In this document: positions 10,440 through 21,295 of the stretch, one piece after another
Position numbering within the stretch: position 1 is the first letter of the stretch
Layout of the letters: the number at the start of each line of letters is the position of its first letter
DNA from: Warburgia ugandensis
Taxonomy: Eukaryota > Streptophyta > Magnoliopsida > Canellales > Canellaceae
DNA length: 64,000 nucleotides
Reading direction: 5' to 3'
Assembly (NCBI GenBank): GCA_035236585.1
Contig: CP141135.1
Coordinates: forward strand, 7,722,001-7,786,000
The notes under the pieces: model-generated
Seen by the model: only the letters and a program-made list of their open reading frames with translations
Databases searched by the model: none
Told to the model about the DNA's origin: nothing
Translations under genes and position numbers: made by a program

Positions 10440-11251
10440 GGTGCTAAAAGGGTTGCTACCATGCCATTCATCTTCCGAAACACAAGAGGCCTACGATGTA
10501 ATGTTACATTTGAGTTTTAGGAAAGATAGTTATTAAATAGGAATGTCAATTAGGAATGGGAACGGTGTCAATTAGGAATGTCGTCTAAATTGCATTATGT
10601 CATCAATACCATCGGTTTGGGCTGACTTTTCTTCTGCCCAGATATCATTTTAACTCAACCTGTCATGTCAGATTGAGATTCTATTGATTCTTCTGATTAT
10701 TCAGTGTAAATATTATGCTTCGAATATATGACGCTCTAGAAGAATCATGCCCTTGCTTCTTTGTATTGCCTATCGACCGGTCAAGTCTTTCATTATGCCA
10801 GTCAACTTATTGCTAAAAAGAGGTACGTAACTAGGGCCTGTTTAGTTATAAGGAATGCATGTCAAATAGGCGATGCGCCTCGGCCGTTAATATAACTCAA
10901 AGACCCAAGTCCTTGGCTGAATGAGCATCATGAATTAACATCTTGGTGGCTTTGGTTTGTCACATCACCTGATTGTGTGAGCTTCGGTAACCGATACTTA
11001 TCAAGGTATAAACCATTGAACCCAATTGGTTGAATAAAGACTTGATTTTAACATAGTTTCTTGTTTGAAAAATGTATGTTTAGCGTGCTTATTGTTGGTC
11101 ACATCCTACCTCTGATGTTTGTCTTCTGCTGTTCTGATCTTACCTCTTTTCTTGAAATGTTTTCTTTTTACTTGGTTATATTTTTGTTTAAAAAGGGCAG
11201 TCTGGTGCACGAAGCTTCTGATATGCAGGAGTCTGGGAAAGAGGTGGACTG
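10440..11251. other. Unrecognised sequence shared by both copies
   Basis: Duplicated at about 43150-43944. Copy 2 has an 88-residue open frame (43459-43725: SPWLNEHHELTSWWLWFVTS) that is broken in copy 1 by extra bases near 10785-10800. No family recognised. Possibly further relics of the rhodanese-like locus. Confidence 0.35.
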
Positions 11252-11379
11252 CAAGGGTATATAATACACAGTTTTACCTTGCATAATTGTATTTTTGCAA
11301 GAGGCTGTTTTCATGTCTTGAACTCGCAACCTTAAGGTCATAGACAACAACTCTACCATTACGCCAAAGCTCCCCTTCT
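11252..11379 (-). mobile_element. Au SINE fragment, minus strand
   Basis: The reverse complement begins AGAAGGGGAGCTTTGGCGTAA, has TTGCGAGTTCAAGAC (B-box-like), AACAGCCTCTTGCAAAAAT and GCAAGGTAAAACTGTGTATTA. It lacks the 3' half. Same insertion in copy 2 at 43945-44071, so it predates the duplication. Confidence 0.75.
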
Positions 11380-12338
11380 AGTTATATTTTCAAACTAATC
11401 TGATTGATCCAACAGCTAAAATAGCCCAGTCGAGCTACACAAAATTGACAAAATTCGGTGAGTAGAAAATGGCCTTTTCTTTTCAGTTGGCATGTCCCCG
11501 TTCCATTCGTGTATAGACTTACACTACCCAATGGTCTAATGAAACCATGTGCCCATCCGATGGGTGTGAAGGCATTTCTATGTATGCTTTAAATTTGAAG
11601 CACTACCGAAGGATAACTAAGCCGGGGGTCCCAGTTAACTTTGCCAGTTAGCACTATCAAATTCATCCCATCCGGATTCGACATGTTTTTCTTTCCGCAT
11701 TGAGCCTGTTTTGATCCTGCAGTCTCACATTTCTCGTTGGGCCAACAATTTTGGAGCGTCAAACGTCCATGGTTAGAGTGTCGACGGTGTGGTCTTGGTT
11801 TGGCTTACCCAGAATTGGAATCATACTATAAGGGTATAATTGGAATTGTACCATAAATATTTTAGCAGGACTGAAATTGGGCCATTTTGGAGTTAGAATA
11901 TAGCTTGGAGGGCCGTAAGCAAATTGTTCCGTCCTCGTAGGTTTCATATCCTAAACTAATTCTAGAATGTTTCCTTTAAGTTAAATATAAGTGGTCATGA
12001 TAATAACTACTAGCATGAAAATGCAATCTACACTATCCAAGAAAATATATCATCATCTATTATAATTATTTAAGAACCTATATACCTCTCACTCACGTGT
12101 ACCACTTGATTTATTCTTTTTCCTTCTTATTTTTGTGGTAACTTAAGATCATATATCATTTATGCACGGTCACAAACCAATCAAAAGACAAAACAATTTA
12201 AAGGTTGAAGTTTAGTTTTATTGCTGTATATGAACCTTGAAACTAATACTTTGATGATATTGATAAGACAAGCTATTACAATTTCCCATAACAATCATCA
12301 GTCAATCAAGAAAGTATAAATAAACTAAGTTGATGAAT
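11380..12338. other. Unrecognised sequence shared by both copies
   Basis: Matches about 44072-44926. Mostly AT-rich, with no convincing frame or repeat. Confidence 0.4.
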
Positions 12339-12343
12339 GTTAA

Positions 12344-15300
12344 TGTAACACCCTATGTTTTCTAAATATTTTTTCAATACATATAGTGGTAGAAATAATT
12401 TTATTTTTATAAAATAGGTGGGATCCCTGAAATAAAATTCAAAATTTATTAATTTTTTGCAGCGTCAAGGAAAAATACCCAATAAAGAAAACTCCGAGAG
12501 TCATTCACACCCCAAAAATTGCAACGATGAGCAAAATCAATTTCAAACACTCTGAGCATGCTCAAATATTGAAACCAAGATAAATTTCGCAAGCTGTAAA
12601 GAGACAATGATAATAAAAGTCCCAAAGCTCCAAGATCCATCCATAATCACCACATCGTCTATGTGTGAGTATATGCACACTATACAATGGTATGGGTCAA
12701 ATCTATCAAAATACACAAATATCTAGGTAGAGTCCCAAAAGTCCAACATAAGTCTAAAAGATGTACACTACTATGTTTTTGAATACAAAAAGTAGATGGC
12801 CCTCAGGTCCTAGCCTAGATCCAAGCTAATCCACCTGCTTATCTTTTCGACTATTGCGCTCCAACTCTGAGGCATTGCAAAACAAAGTAATGTCTTAGCA
12901 AGCTATGCTTGTGTAGGTGATTCACATTTAAAAATAAATATAAATAAAATCAAAGGCACTAAATATCATAATAATAGCAAAACCTTATAAGACAAAAGTA
13001 TACAAGAAATGTGAAACCTCAACATTTATAATGAATAATTCAAAAAATCATGCGCTAAGCAAGATCGTCATCAAATCTAATATTATTATGTGCAATGCAT
13101 GAAATTCATAGATACTCATCTATCACTATGACAAAAGTTTGTATCCACAAAACAAATAATGCATGTCGAAAGCATAGAAAGAAGTGCACAATTAAGTCTT
13201 ATGAGTGCCTCAACTGCACTCATGACGATGACAATGAGTGCTCATTCTAACCCTGGGTCCCTCACATGCAGCCCGCATCAGTTTATTTTCCAACGGAAGC
13301 CTGTCAGCCAAAACTATCTGCCCACCCTTAAATCCGTACAAGACCCGGCTTACCCCGCTTCGCCCGATATAATCCAACCCCTGGGTCCCTCACGTGTAAC
13401 CTGCATCAGTCCATTTCCTAACAGAAACCTGTCAGCCCAAAACTCCTAGCCCACCCTCAAATGGGTGCAAGACCCAGCTTACCTTGCCTCACCCAATGGT
13501 CTTGGTCAAGATTCATGATAAAGTGTAATCCATCACATATTAAACATGGATACTCATGAAATCAAATTTCACGATAACACATATGAAGTATTGTACGCAT
13601 ACAATAAAACATGATAGTGCATAAGACATATGCTTCAAGGATTGTAGATAAGTTACGATCGATGAAATTAAAAGAAAAATCCCAAATGTGATCACCTACC
13701 TTGATAACGCAGTACTCTCATTAGACGCATGAGCTATATCAAGTCGAGTGCTCTAACATACCTATCACATCATAAGTCATCATTGATTGTTAAAATTTTC
13801 CTACTCATTCTCATCACGATCCATTAAATTTCTGTTTTGTTTAGCGATTCATATGTATCTTTATAATCATGTATCGATCTAACGGTCAGATCATTTTCTG
13901 ATCAGCACATCCTAAGGCACCTGTTTAGATCGACTGTCAAGATCATTTTTCTTGGCTATTTAGTGAGATATGCCCTTCTAATCCCTTAAATCATTTCATG
14001 TTTGATGTACACAACCAAGGTTTAAGGCTTAATCATACATTGATCGGCTTGATCTAGGTCATCTAATAGTATTTAGTAGTTTACTATTTAAAAGGTGCTC
14101 CAAGCTAGGTTTTTATCTCAAATTTAGGTCCGCGTCATCAAGCTGATCACAACGTTTCTTTCGGATCGTAATTTGGACCTCTATAGATCCTAAAACCACA
14201 CATTTTGTAGATAGACAGTAAAAAAAAAAAAACTCAAAAATCTAGAAAAAGAACCCATGCGCGCTGCACATGTGTGTTGTCCGCTTGTGTGCATGTCATG
14301 CCCGTCGTGCCGCTTGTCGCGACTGTTGTGCCGCGTGTCGATGCTTGCCCCGCGTGTGTCGTGGTGCGTGTCGTGCGGGTGTCGTGCATGCGCTCACCGC
14401 CCGACGTTGCCCGTCGAGTTGTTGCCACTTGCCATTGCCAGGGACAGTGACTGGACTAGTCTGCCGTCGCTAGAGACAACGGCCGAAATCCGGTCCCCGA
14501 TGACCCCCAGGTGCCCAAATCTTGTAATTTTTACACCATTTTGCTCAGTTTTTCATGTACATTTCATTTTCAAACTCTATTTCAACCAATTCCCTCATTA
14601 TTTGCCATTTTTACGTGATTTTCACCATGTTCCTAAAAATCCTCATCTTACTGTTTTCTTACATTTACACCGTTCTTAGTCTTCTGATTACCATGAAAAT
14701 TCATGGGTTTGTTCTTTGTATCATCATGCACAAGATGAACAGTTTAGATCATCATCTGACATAGTTTCATCGACTTATTTTGAAAACAATAGTAATGCGT
14801 ATCCCTCACTGGAAACCGGCAGTCCATGCTGTTTTCTAGCTCTAAAACAGCGAGAGAGAGAGAGAGAGAGAGAGAAAAAAAAAAAAAAAAAACAGAAAGA
14901 CTAGGGAGAGCACGGAGGATGGCCTACCTCAATCAAGTCGGCCACTCCCAGTTGCCTTCCGTTACCAATGCCAACGTGGGAAGGGATGATCAACGGCGTC
15001 CTGACTGTGAACTTGTCGCCGGTGATGTGATTGCCGGTGGCTCGCAAACAAGTGGCCTATTAACGGGAAACAAGAGGGGAAGATGCATTTAAGGCACTTC
15101 CCTTTAAATGCATTTTTGTTTTTATTTTTATTACCAATATTTAATGCTGGTAATCATCACCCTGCTAATGCTTATCCCATCATGGACGGCTGTGATGACT
15201 TTGTGGGCCCAACTTGTAAAATGACAGTTTGGCCCCTCCAAATAATTTCAATTAAATACAAAAATTAATATAATTAGCCAATTTTACTCATATCTCTAAT

Positions 15301-15446
15301 TTTAACATTTTTAGTGGTGTTGGATTCTGTTTTTCAAGTATATTTCAAATATTGAGGTTTTAACACAAAATTTTATCTCCAAATTTCTTAATTTCTCATA
15401 ATTTATAAAATTAATTATTCTAGAATTTAAAATACCAAATGTTACA
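12344..15446 (-). mobile_element. Solo LTR, Ty3/gypsy (Tekay/Del-like), 3.1 kb
   Basis: 3103 bp bounded by TGTAACACCC and AATGTTACA, flanked by 5 bp duplications GTTAA (12339-12343 and 15447-15451). Copy 2 has the unoccupied site with one GTTAA (44927-44931). Read on the minus strand it starts TGTAACATTTGG, followed by AT-rich sequence and GGGGCCAAACTGTCATTTTACA, a layout familiar from long Tekay/Del chromovirus LTRs. There is no second LTR or internal coding region, so it is best explained as an LTR-LTR recombination product. It contains a tandem repeat (13251-13500), a GTGTCGTG-rich part (14270-14400) and a GA run with poly-A (14850-14890). Confidence 0.8.
13251..13500. repeat. Two-unit tandem repeat in the solo LTR
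   Basis: Two diverged units of about 127 bp (13251-13377, 13378-13500), each starting CCTGGGTCCCTCAC and containing CTGTCAGCC and ACAAGACCC or GCAAGACCC. Repeats in the mid-LTR (promoter side) region are common in this LTR type. Confidence 0.75.
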
Positions 15447-15451
15447 GTTAA

Positions 15452-16175
15452 TCAAGCGCCAACCCTTGGAGATTGGATGATTCTAATCTAATGAATTCTT
15501 CTTTTTATGAAGGGGCACACCTATAGATTATCTACCTACTTCATATAATTTATTTAGCTTTGGATGTATGTTAACCCAACAATCATACAAATTGAATAAT
15601 TCTAACATCTAAAGATTCTTCTTTTTATGGACAGCTAGAAACTTTGTAAACAATAGTCTAAATAAAAAATGAAAAGCATTATCTTGTTGCATGCTAATCT
15701 ACATAATTTTTACATTATAAGACATCAAAGCAAAAACAATTAGATGAACTAGGTAGATTATCCGTAGGTAGACCTATCTTGGAAAATGTTGGAACACTTT
15801 GACTCGAAGCACTTTATTAGCGCTTTGATTTTGCATTCTTCAACTAAGGTAGTGCCATCATTTGGCTAAGATGGTATATAAATGTAATGAATGATGGAAA
15901 AAATACTAGGGAGGGAAAGAGATCGGAGCTCTTCTTCTACTTGCAGTTTCTTTTTTTCTTCTGAAACTAATTTCTTCTTTCTTTCACTATTTGTTTTTTT
16001 TATTCAAACATCATGTGTTTTTTCCCTCCCACGAATTCGGTTACAATTTCTATTGTACTCTTACTATCTTATAAAAAATAAGTTAATAAAGATATTATAG
16101 TCCAAAAATTCGTTCTGACCCAGTTCATTAGAATGAAACTAGAACTGGAAGAAATTTAATTCTTTCCCCTGCAAA
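15452..16175. other. Non-coding sequence after the solo LTR
   Basis: Homologous to copy 2 (44932 onward) up to about 15640, then unique to copy 1. AT-rich; no gene seen. Confidence 0.4.
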
Positions 16176-16600
16176 TTGGAAAGGGACTATGATTCACCAC
16201 CCAAAGGAGCTCAAATTGCTTGGTTACAGTTGAGCAGAGCCAGCCATGACCGCTGGTCTGCTACCGTCCCTCAAACCGTCATCGACACCACCTCGGTGCG
16301 GCCTGAGCAAGCACGGCCAACGCCTGCTCTCTTCCCTCAACAAGGCAGGGCTCGATACGTCCACCCATCTCCACCTTATTCGGAAGTTCGTTGCTTCATC
16401 TTCCAAAAACAGTGGCTCTGGACACTCTCTCTCCTCTTGGCATCCACAGCTTCGGCAGATCCCTTAGCCCCTCCTTCGCTCTTCCTGTGAGTATTTCCAC
16501 AAAACCCAAACGTAGCTTTGCCTTCTTATCTGTCTGTATTATCGATGAAGTACCCAGATCTTGGTTTATTAAATATGTATGTGTAGATGCATAGAAGAAT
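16176..16600 (+). pseudogene. Frameshifted N-terminal gene fragment, PPR-like
   Basis: From ATG 16246 the frame reads PSLKPSSTPPRCGLSKHGQR and LLSSLNKAGL, then HLHLIRKFVASSSKN, and then shifts into another frame reading VALDTLSPL. The combination of KHGQR, LIRKFVASS and VALxxLS resembles the leader of a plant organelle PPR-family protein from memory; this is a tentative match. The GC-rich bias (16246-16480) contrasts with the surroundings and supports former coding. A single-base frameshift near 16405 breaks it and no downstream repeats follow. Absent from copy 2. Confidence 0.4.
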
Positions 16601-16625
16601 CAGTGAAGCTGCATAATATATATGT

Positions 16626-16810
16626 ATTTGAAGCTAACATTTTGATGAAGCAGATGTTGTTCAATTTCATCAGTAATTTCCAAGAATCTCCAAGGCGAGT
16701 TTCTGGGTGAATCATCCAAGAGATTACGTTTCTGGAATCCCTTCAACCAAAAGACTATTGAATTGAAGTTGGGGTCAGATCTGAAGTCCATCTTTCAAAG
16801 CTAAATGCTC
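16626..16810 (-). pseudogene. LINE RNase H fragment (copy 1)
   Basis: The minus strand reads AEHLALKDGLQI and NPNFNSIVFWLKG, then SPRNSPWRFLEITDEIEQHL and LHQNVSFK in mixed frames, matching the RNase H domain at the C-terminus of plant LINEs. Truncated at 16626. Copy 2 continues further (see 50892-51240). Confidence 0.6.
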
Positions 16811-16819
16811 AGCTTCGTT

Positions 16820-17003
16820 GAGTCTATGAAGTATATTGGTCGGTATGAACAAAAAACGTTATGAATTGAATGTTACCCCCTTCACATTTTCGACAATTCT
16901 GTCATCTCCTTTGCTTAGCTCTCAACAATTTGTGTTTTTGTTTTCATTTGTATACTTCGCCCTTTTGGGCTCGATCAGTAAAACACCGTCTTTAAAAAAA
17001 AAA
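16820..17003 (+). mobile_element. Retroelement 3' end with A-tail
   Basis: AT-rich UTR-like sequence ending TTTTGGGCTCGATCAGTAAA, then CACCGTCTTT and a run of ten A. It looks like the polyadenylated 3' end of a LINE or retrogene. Also in copy 2 (51250-51433), so older than the duplication. Confidence 0.4.
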
Positions 17004-18731
17004 CATGAAGAGTTTTAAATATTGCCTGGAAGAGCAGCAGTTACTCATCTTGAAGGCTGGGAGAATGCATAAATTTCTTATCCCATATATTCTGCTGCAT
17101 TTAGCACCTAGACAAGACCTTTGGGAGTTTGACTCAACACATGGAAGGGGAAAACAGTCCACAATCCACAAGGAATCTGGACTTTCCATTTTGGTTCCTG
17201 TCTCAATCATTCGGAAGAGAAGATTTTGAGGCATGCCATGAGGCCCACCGTATAAGGGGATAGTAAAGAAACTAGGTCCAAGCTACACTTTTAGCTGGAA
17301 TGTACATCATGACACTCTTGTTGCAAAGGGCATATGCAAGCAAAGGTGGTCAGATACCTACCAGAGTCCGTTTGTCAGAAGAGTTACTCGGACTGACTCA
17401 GTCTGGAGAATTAGTCCCCCTCAAAATACTAGACGGTATACTGGAACTGATACCCCCAACGCCCTTTACAGCTAGCGCCCAGCCTCAGAGTTTCTTTATT
17501 CAAAGTACAAGTAGGGACCTTTGGGATGATCTGAGCCCTTCATCTAGTCCCTTACAACTCTTACAATTATCCCAACCCCCTCACTTGGTCAAACTACAAG
17601 TGGGGTCCCAACCTTTTTAATGGTTTCAATCATTCATCTTAACCATGCAACAGATGGGCCGTGTGCCAAAACTCACATACTCTATATAATCCTGCAATTT
17701 ATTTTTCTAAGCTGTTGTTAGTACGGTCAATCCTCCCACACTCCAAATGAGATTAGTGAGGCATTATAGTAATAGAATGGGGCTCGCATTCAACTCCAAT
17801 TAACTCCCATATAACGCCTACTTTGAGCAAAAACCAAATCGCATATTTTTCATGAAGGCCCAGGTTTGGATGATCCGCCCTCATCTAATATTCCCAAGTT
17901 TGAGCATCTCGCGAACAAAATGCTGGTATAAAGTGAGACAGCACCCCAACAAAGTGAAGCACCTCTACTTTTCTATGATGACCTATGTACCGTTGCTCTA
18001 AGTGGTTCATTTGACACAGCCAAAGCTTGGATATCTCATGGCCAAAATCGTTCTAAAAGAAAGTCATTCACTTTCCACAATTTGTGTTTTAGTTTCTTGA
18101 GTGCAAACCATTGCTTTTGGAGAGCTTCCGACCCTCCTTATCTAGTAAGATGCAAGCAGCATTTCTTAGATGCTAATGGCTTTCTTATGGAATGTTTTTG
18201 AGTCAATAGATATCCAAACTTAGGTGTGTCAGATAAACGGCTTGGATTAATACTATGTGGGGCCACAATAAAAATGTTAAGGCGCGTTGTCTGGTGCTTT
18301 GTCTCTTTATACCAGAATTCCTCTCTAGTTAATAGTGTTTCCAAGTCCTAACCGGACGTTAAAGTAAGAGCAATCAGAAGAACGTGTAATCATCCAACCC
18401 TTGATGCAAAAATGGGTGCTTTGGTTTTAGCATCAAAAGCAAGCTTTGGTTCTTATAATGACCAGCATATACAAGAAAAACAGGGCAATTACGTGGTTAA
18501 TTGAGCCATTACCAGATCCCACACAGAACACTGTAAGATTAAAATAGATAAAGGTCAACTTAGCAAGTGTAGCTGAAATTTCACGCTCTCAGAGAGACTT
18601 CATTCCATCCACACAGCAAATACCATCTCTTAAGCTCAGAAAAACGAGAACAAAGATCAACGCCAGGATTAAAACAAGATCAAAAGAGATTAGACCCAAC
18701 ACGACCAGACCACAGATTCATTCTCAAATAT
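17004..18731. other. Intergenic sequence downstream of GST copy 1
   Basis: Duplicated at 51434-53154. One 74-residue frame (17005-17229) is open in both copies (YCLEEQ, LKAGR, LLHLAPRQDLWEFDSTHGRG), but resembles no family known to me, and the two copies are too similar for conservation to mean much. The GST 3' UTR is expected near 18400-18731. Confidence 0.4.
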
Positions 18732-19562
18732 CTAAGCTTTTGCAGACTTTGGTTTCTGCATTTCAACCACCTTCTTCCATGAAGGCCTCGAAGAAATCTC
18801 CTCCCACCACCTGTTCACGTTCTTCTTCCCCGTACACAGACTTCCTCTATCAGTAACGGTAACCAGATACTGACTATTCGGCAAATGAGATAAATCCGCA
18901 AGCGTAAATTCATCTCCAGCCAAATATTTGCCCTCTTCAAGTCTCTTCTCGTAAATATCTAAAACCTTCCCGAGTTTCTCTTCGCTCTGCGCAATCAGAG
19001 CCGGATTCTGCTTTAAATTCATTTGCGGAGCAAAAGCCAGTTGAAAAACCAGAGCAGTTCTTGGTGGATGGAAACTCTGTCCTTCAGCTTCTAGCCACTG
19101 CTCGATTGATGCTCTCTCTAAAAGGTTCATACCCATCAAGCGTTTGTTCCCTCTTTCTGCGTATTTGCCTGATATGTATCGGCATATCGCCCTGGATTCT
19201 GTGAAAACCCAGAAACAAAATCATACATCGAGCAGTGGGTTTTGTAGTAAATTCCATTTGGGAGGTGGGGTTTGAATTTTACCGAACAGGGTGATCTCTC
19301 CATCCTGAAATGCTGGAACTTGTCCAAAGGGCTGTTGCAGAGAGGAGTTAGTGTCTCTCTTTCTGAAAATGTATGCAAGATACGTTTATGAAGCATGAAT
19401 TTAATATGGACATTCTCCCCAGAGGAAATCAGGTTTTTTGTGCTCGCCTTGGGACATGTCGACATTGATGAGCTGAAAATCCACTTCTTTCTCAAAGAGG
19501 CAAGCTAGCACACGCGATACTGCAGTTGACATGGGTGGTCCGAACACTTTGACGGCCGCCAT
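18732..19562 (-). pseudogene. Phi-class glutathione S-transferase, splice donor lost (copy 1)
   Basis: Three exons by comparison with the intact copy 2. Exon 1 starts at ATG 19562 (MAAVKVFGPPMSTAVSRVLA). Exon 2 is 19331-19283 (49 bp, PFGQVPAFQDGEITLF) and exon 3 is 19198-18732 (467 bp). Exons 2 and 3 keep good splice sites and an open frame to the stop. Exon 1 does not: the end of the exon (AAGATTCAG), the GT donor and an adjacent CT microsatellite are deleted, so reading runs from PDFL straight into intron sequence and stops after WGECPY. The next GT (gagaat/gtccat, near 19411) would shift the frame. The likely product is a truncated peptide of about 53 residues without the C-terminal domain. 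Otherwise the proteins differ little (for example SDKY to SGKY). Confidence 0.8.
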
Positions 19563-19631
19563 TAGAGAGTCTGAAGGAGGAAGTGCAAGAAGATCTGTCT
19601 TCTCTGTGGGTGGGAGCTTTGTCGAAGCACC

Positions 19632-19640
19632 TTTTTATAC
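19632..19640 (-). promoter_or_regulatory. TATA box of GST copy 1
   Basis: The minus strand reads GTATAAAAAGG about 70-78 bp upstream of the ATG at 19562, a normal plant spacing for a short leader. In copy 2 the same place reads TATAGAAG with about ten extra bases beside it. Confidence 0.55.
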
Positions 19641-19649
19641 TTGCCTTGG

Positions 19650-21295
19650 GTCGTAAGAATGTAGATGGTGGGTGATGAAGGGAAAGCACAAAAGATAAGG
19701 TACCAGGGAATCAATGCGCAGCTGAAGCTTGGGTTCGGATGATGAACTGACGATGTAGATGGTACTGTTGGGATTTAATCCAACGATCAATTTTTTCTCT
19801 CTATTCTGTGAATGATAACTATCATATCAATTCTCAGGCCCGAGTCCTTACACAGAGTCGATCCGACCCATTCATCTGATTGCTTTGGCTTTCAATATGA
19901 AGTAATTTGCTTAAACAAATGGTACTTCTGATCACAGCACGGGCTAGAAACTTTTCTTAAACAAAGTCTAACTTCAGCTCTGATTTACACGGTTTTTGGA
20001 ATGCTACAGTTGTCCAATTATCCTCCTATGTTATGCAGAACAATGAGACGGACGGATTGTCACAGGGGCAAGATTAAGCCCAAAAAAATCAACGTTAATT
20101 AATGGTAGTTTGAATGGTGCTTTTGGTTACCCTGACTTGACGGCTCATGGGTATTAGAGTATTAGTCCATGTAAGAAAATTCTTGTGGAGAGTGAACACA
20201 TAATAAGCCCTTCTTTTTGATGATCTGACGATCTCTCCGCCTTAGATATGTTGCAGCCCAAAAATCAGGACAAATCAACGACTCTTAGTATGACAATAAC
20301 TGTGTTTTTGCTCCTTGATCATGGACTATTGTTTATAGCGATAACCAAGCATGCCAAAAATCAATAATATTACATGTTGAGTATGAATCATTGTTTCTAG
20401 CGATTAATCTACAGTGCCAAAAACTACACCTTTGCGTGTTGGATATGGACCAAATGATGACAGTAGAATTTTAATTGTTTACTGAGGAAGGTTAGTCCGA
20501 TAGTAACATCCAACCAGAGCTCATGTTTTTCTAGTAACTGGCTGCTCAGAAGGAAACAGATTCTGTGCCATTGAAGAGTCTCCAGGTTTGCTGAAATAAC
20601 TCATTTTTCCTAATCTTTCTGCATGTTTTACTGAACTTTGAGTCTTTCTTGAATAATTTCATTCCATTTCATGTCACAGTAAGTAAACTAGTCCGAGAGT
20701 AATGAAATGTTAATGAACTTTGAATCTTTCTTGAATAATTTCATTCCATTTCATATGTCACAGTAAGTAAACTAGTCTAGAGTAATGAAATGTTAATGCA
20801 CTTTTCCGCCCAAAGTAATGATTCAAAACAGAGAGACAAGCTCCCCCTCCCGCCGCTTATATTATGTGAAAATAGCGATGGAGGTCATTCATTTGATCTC
20901 AGCTAACCCAGACAAAATAACAAGAATTTCAAATTTCCAACAAGCCTGCCGTTATTGCATAGAAGAAATCAGTTTGAATTCAGAAAGCATCATTTCTCAA
21001 TGTACATCTCATTCTCGTTTCTACCGTGATTATGATTTTATAGACGTAGAACCGATTAATGTACAGGAACATCAGAAGAACCTAGTGGTTCCATAGAAGA
21101 TGGTAGAAATTCACCACCAAGAACAACATCAAGCAGGAAGCTGTCTACAAGAAGAAAAAGAACAATAATTTATGCTTCTGCAACAGAGTAAATATCAGGT
21201 TCTAACTCTCTTTATGATTGAGGCCCTCTTAACTCTTTTCTCGGTTTGGTTCAAGCTAGTTACCTGTCGCTCAAATTGTAACTGTAGCTTGCAAA
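19650..21295. other. Intergenic between MSL and GST, copy 1
   Basis: GST promoter side and MSL 3' flank. Duplicated at about 54080-56025, with a block present only in copy 2 (54949-55217). No other gene seen. Confidence 0.45.
20632..20797. repeat. 82 bp tandem duplication
   Basis: Two near-identical units (20632-20713, 20714-20797) beginning TGAACTTTGA and containing TTGAATAATTTCATTCC and AGTAAACTAGTC. Copy 2 has one unit (about 55451-55533). Confidence 0.8.

Noticed and set aside
14234-14428. Thr/Arg-rich minus-strand frame and Cys-rich plus-strand frames
   Set aside because: Product of GTGTCGTG-type low-complexity sequence inside the solo LTR.
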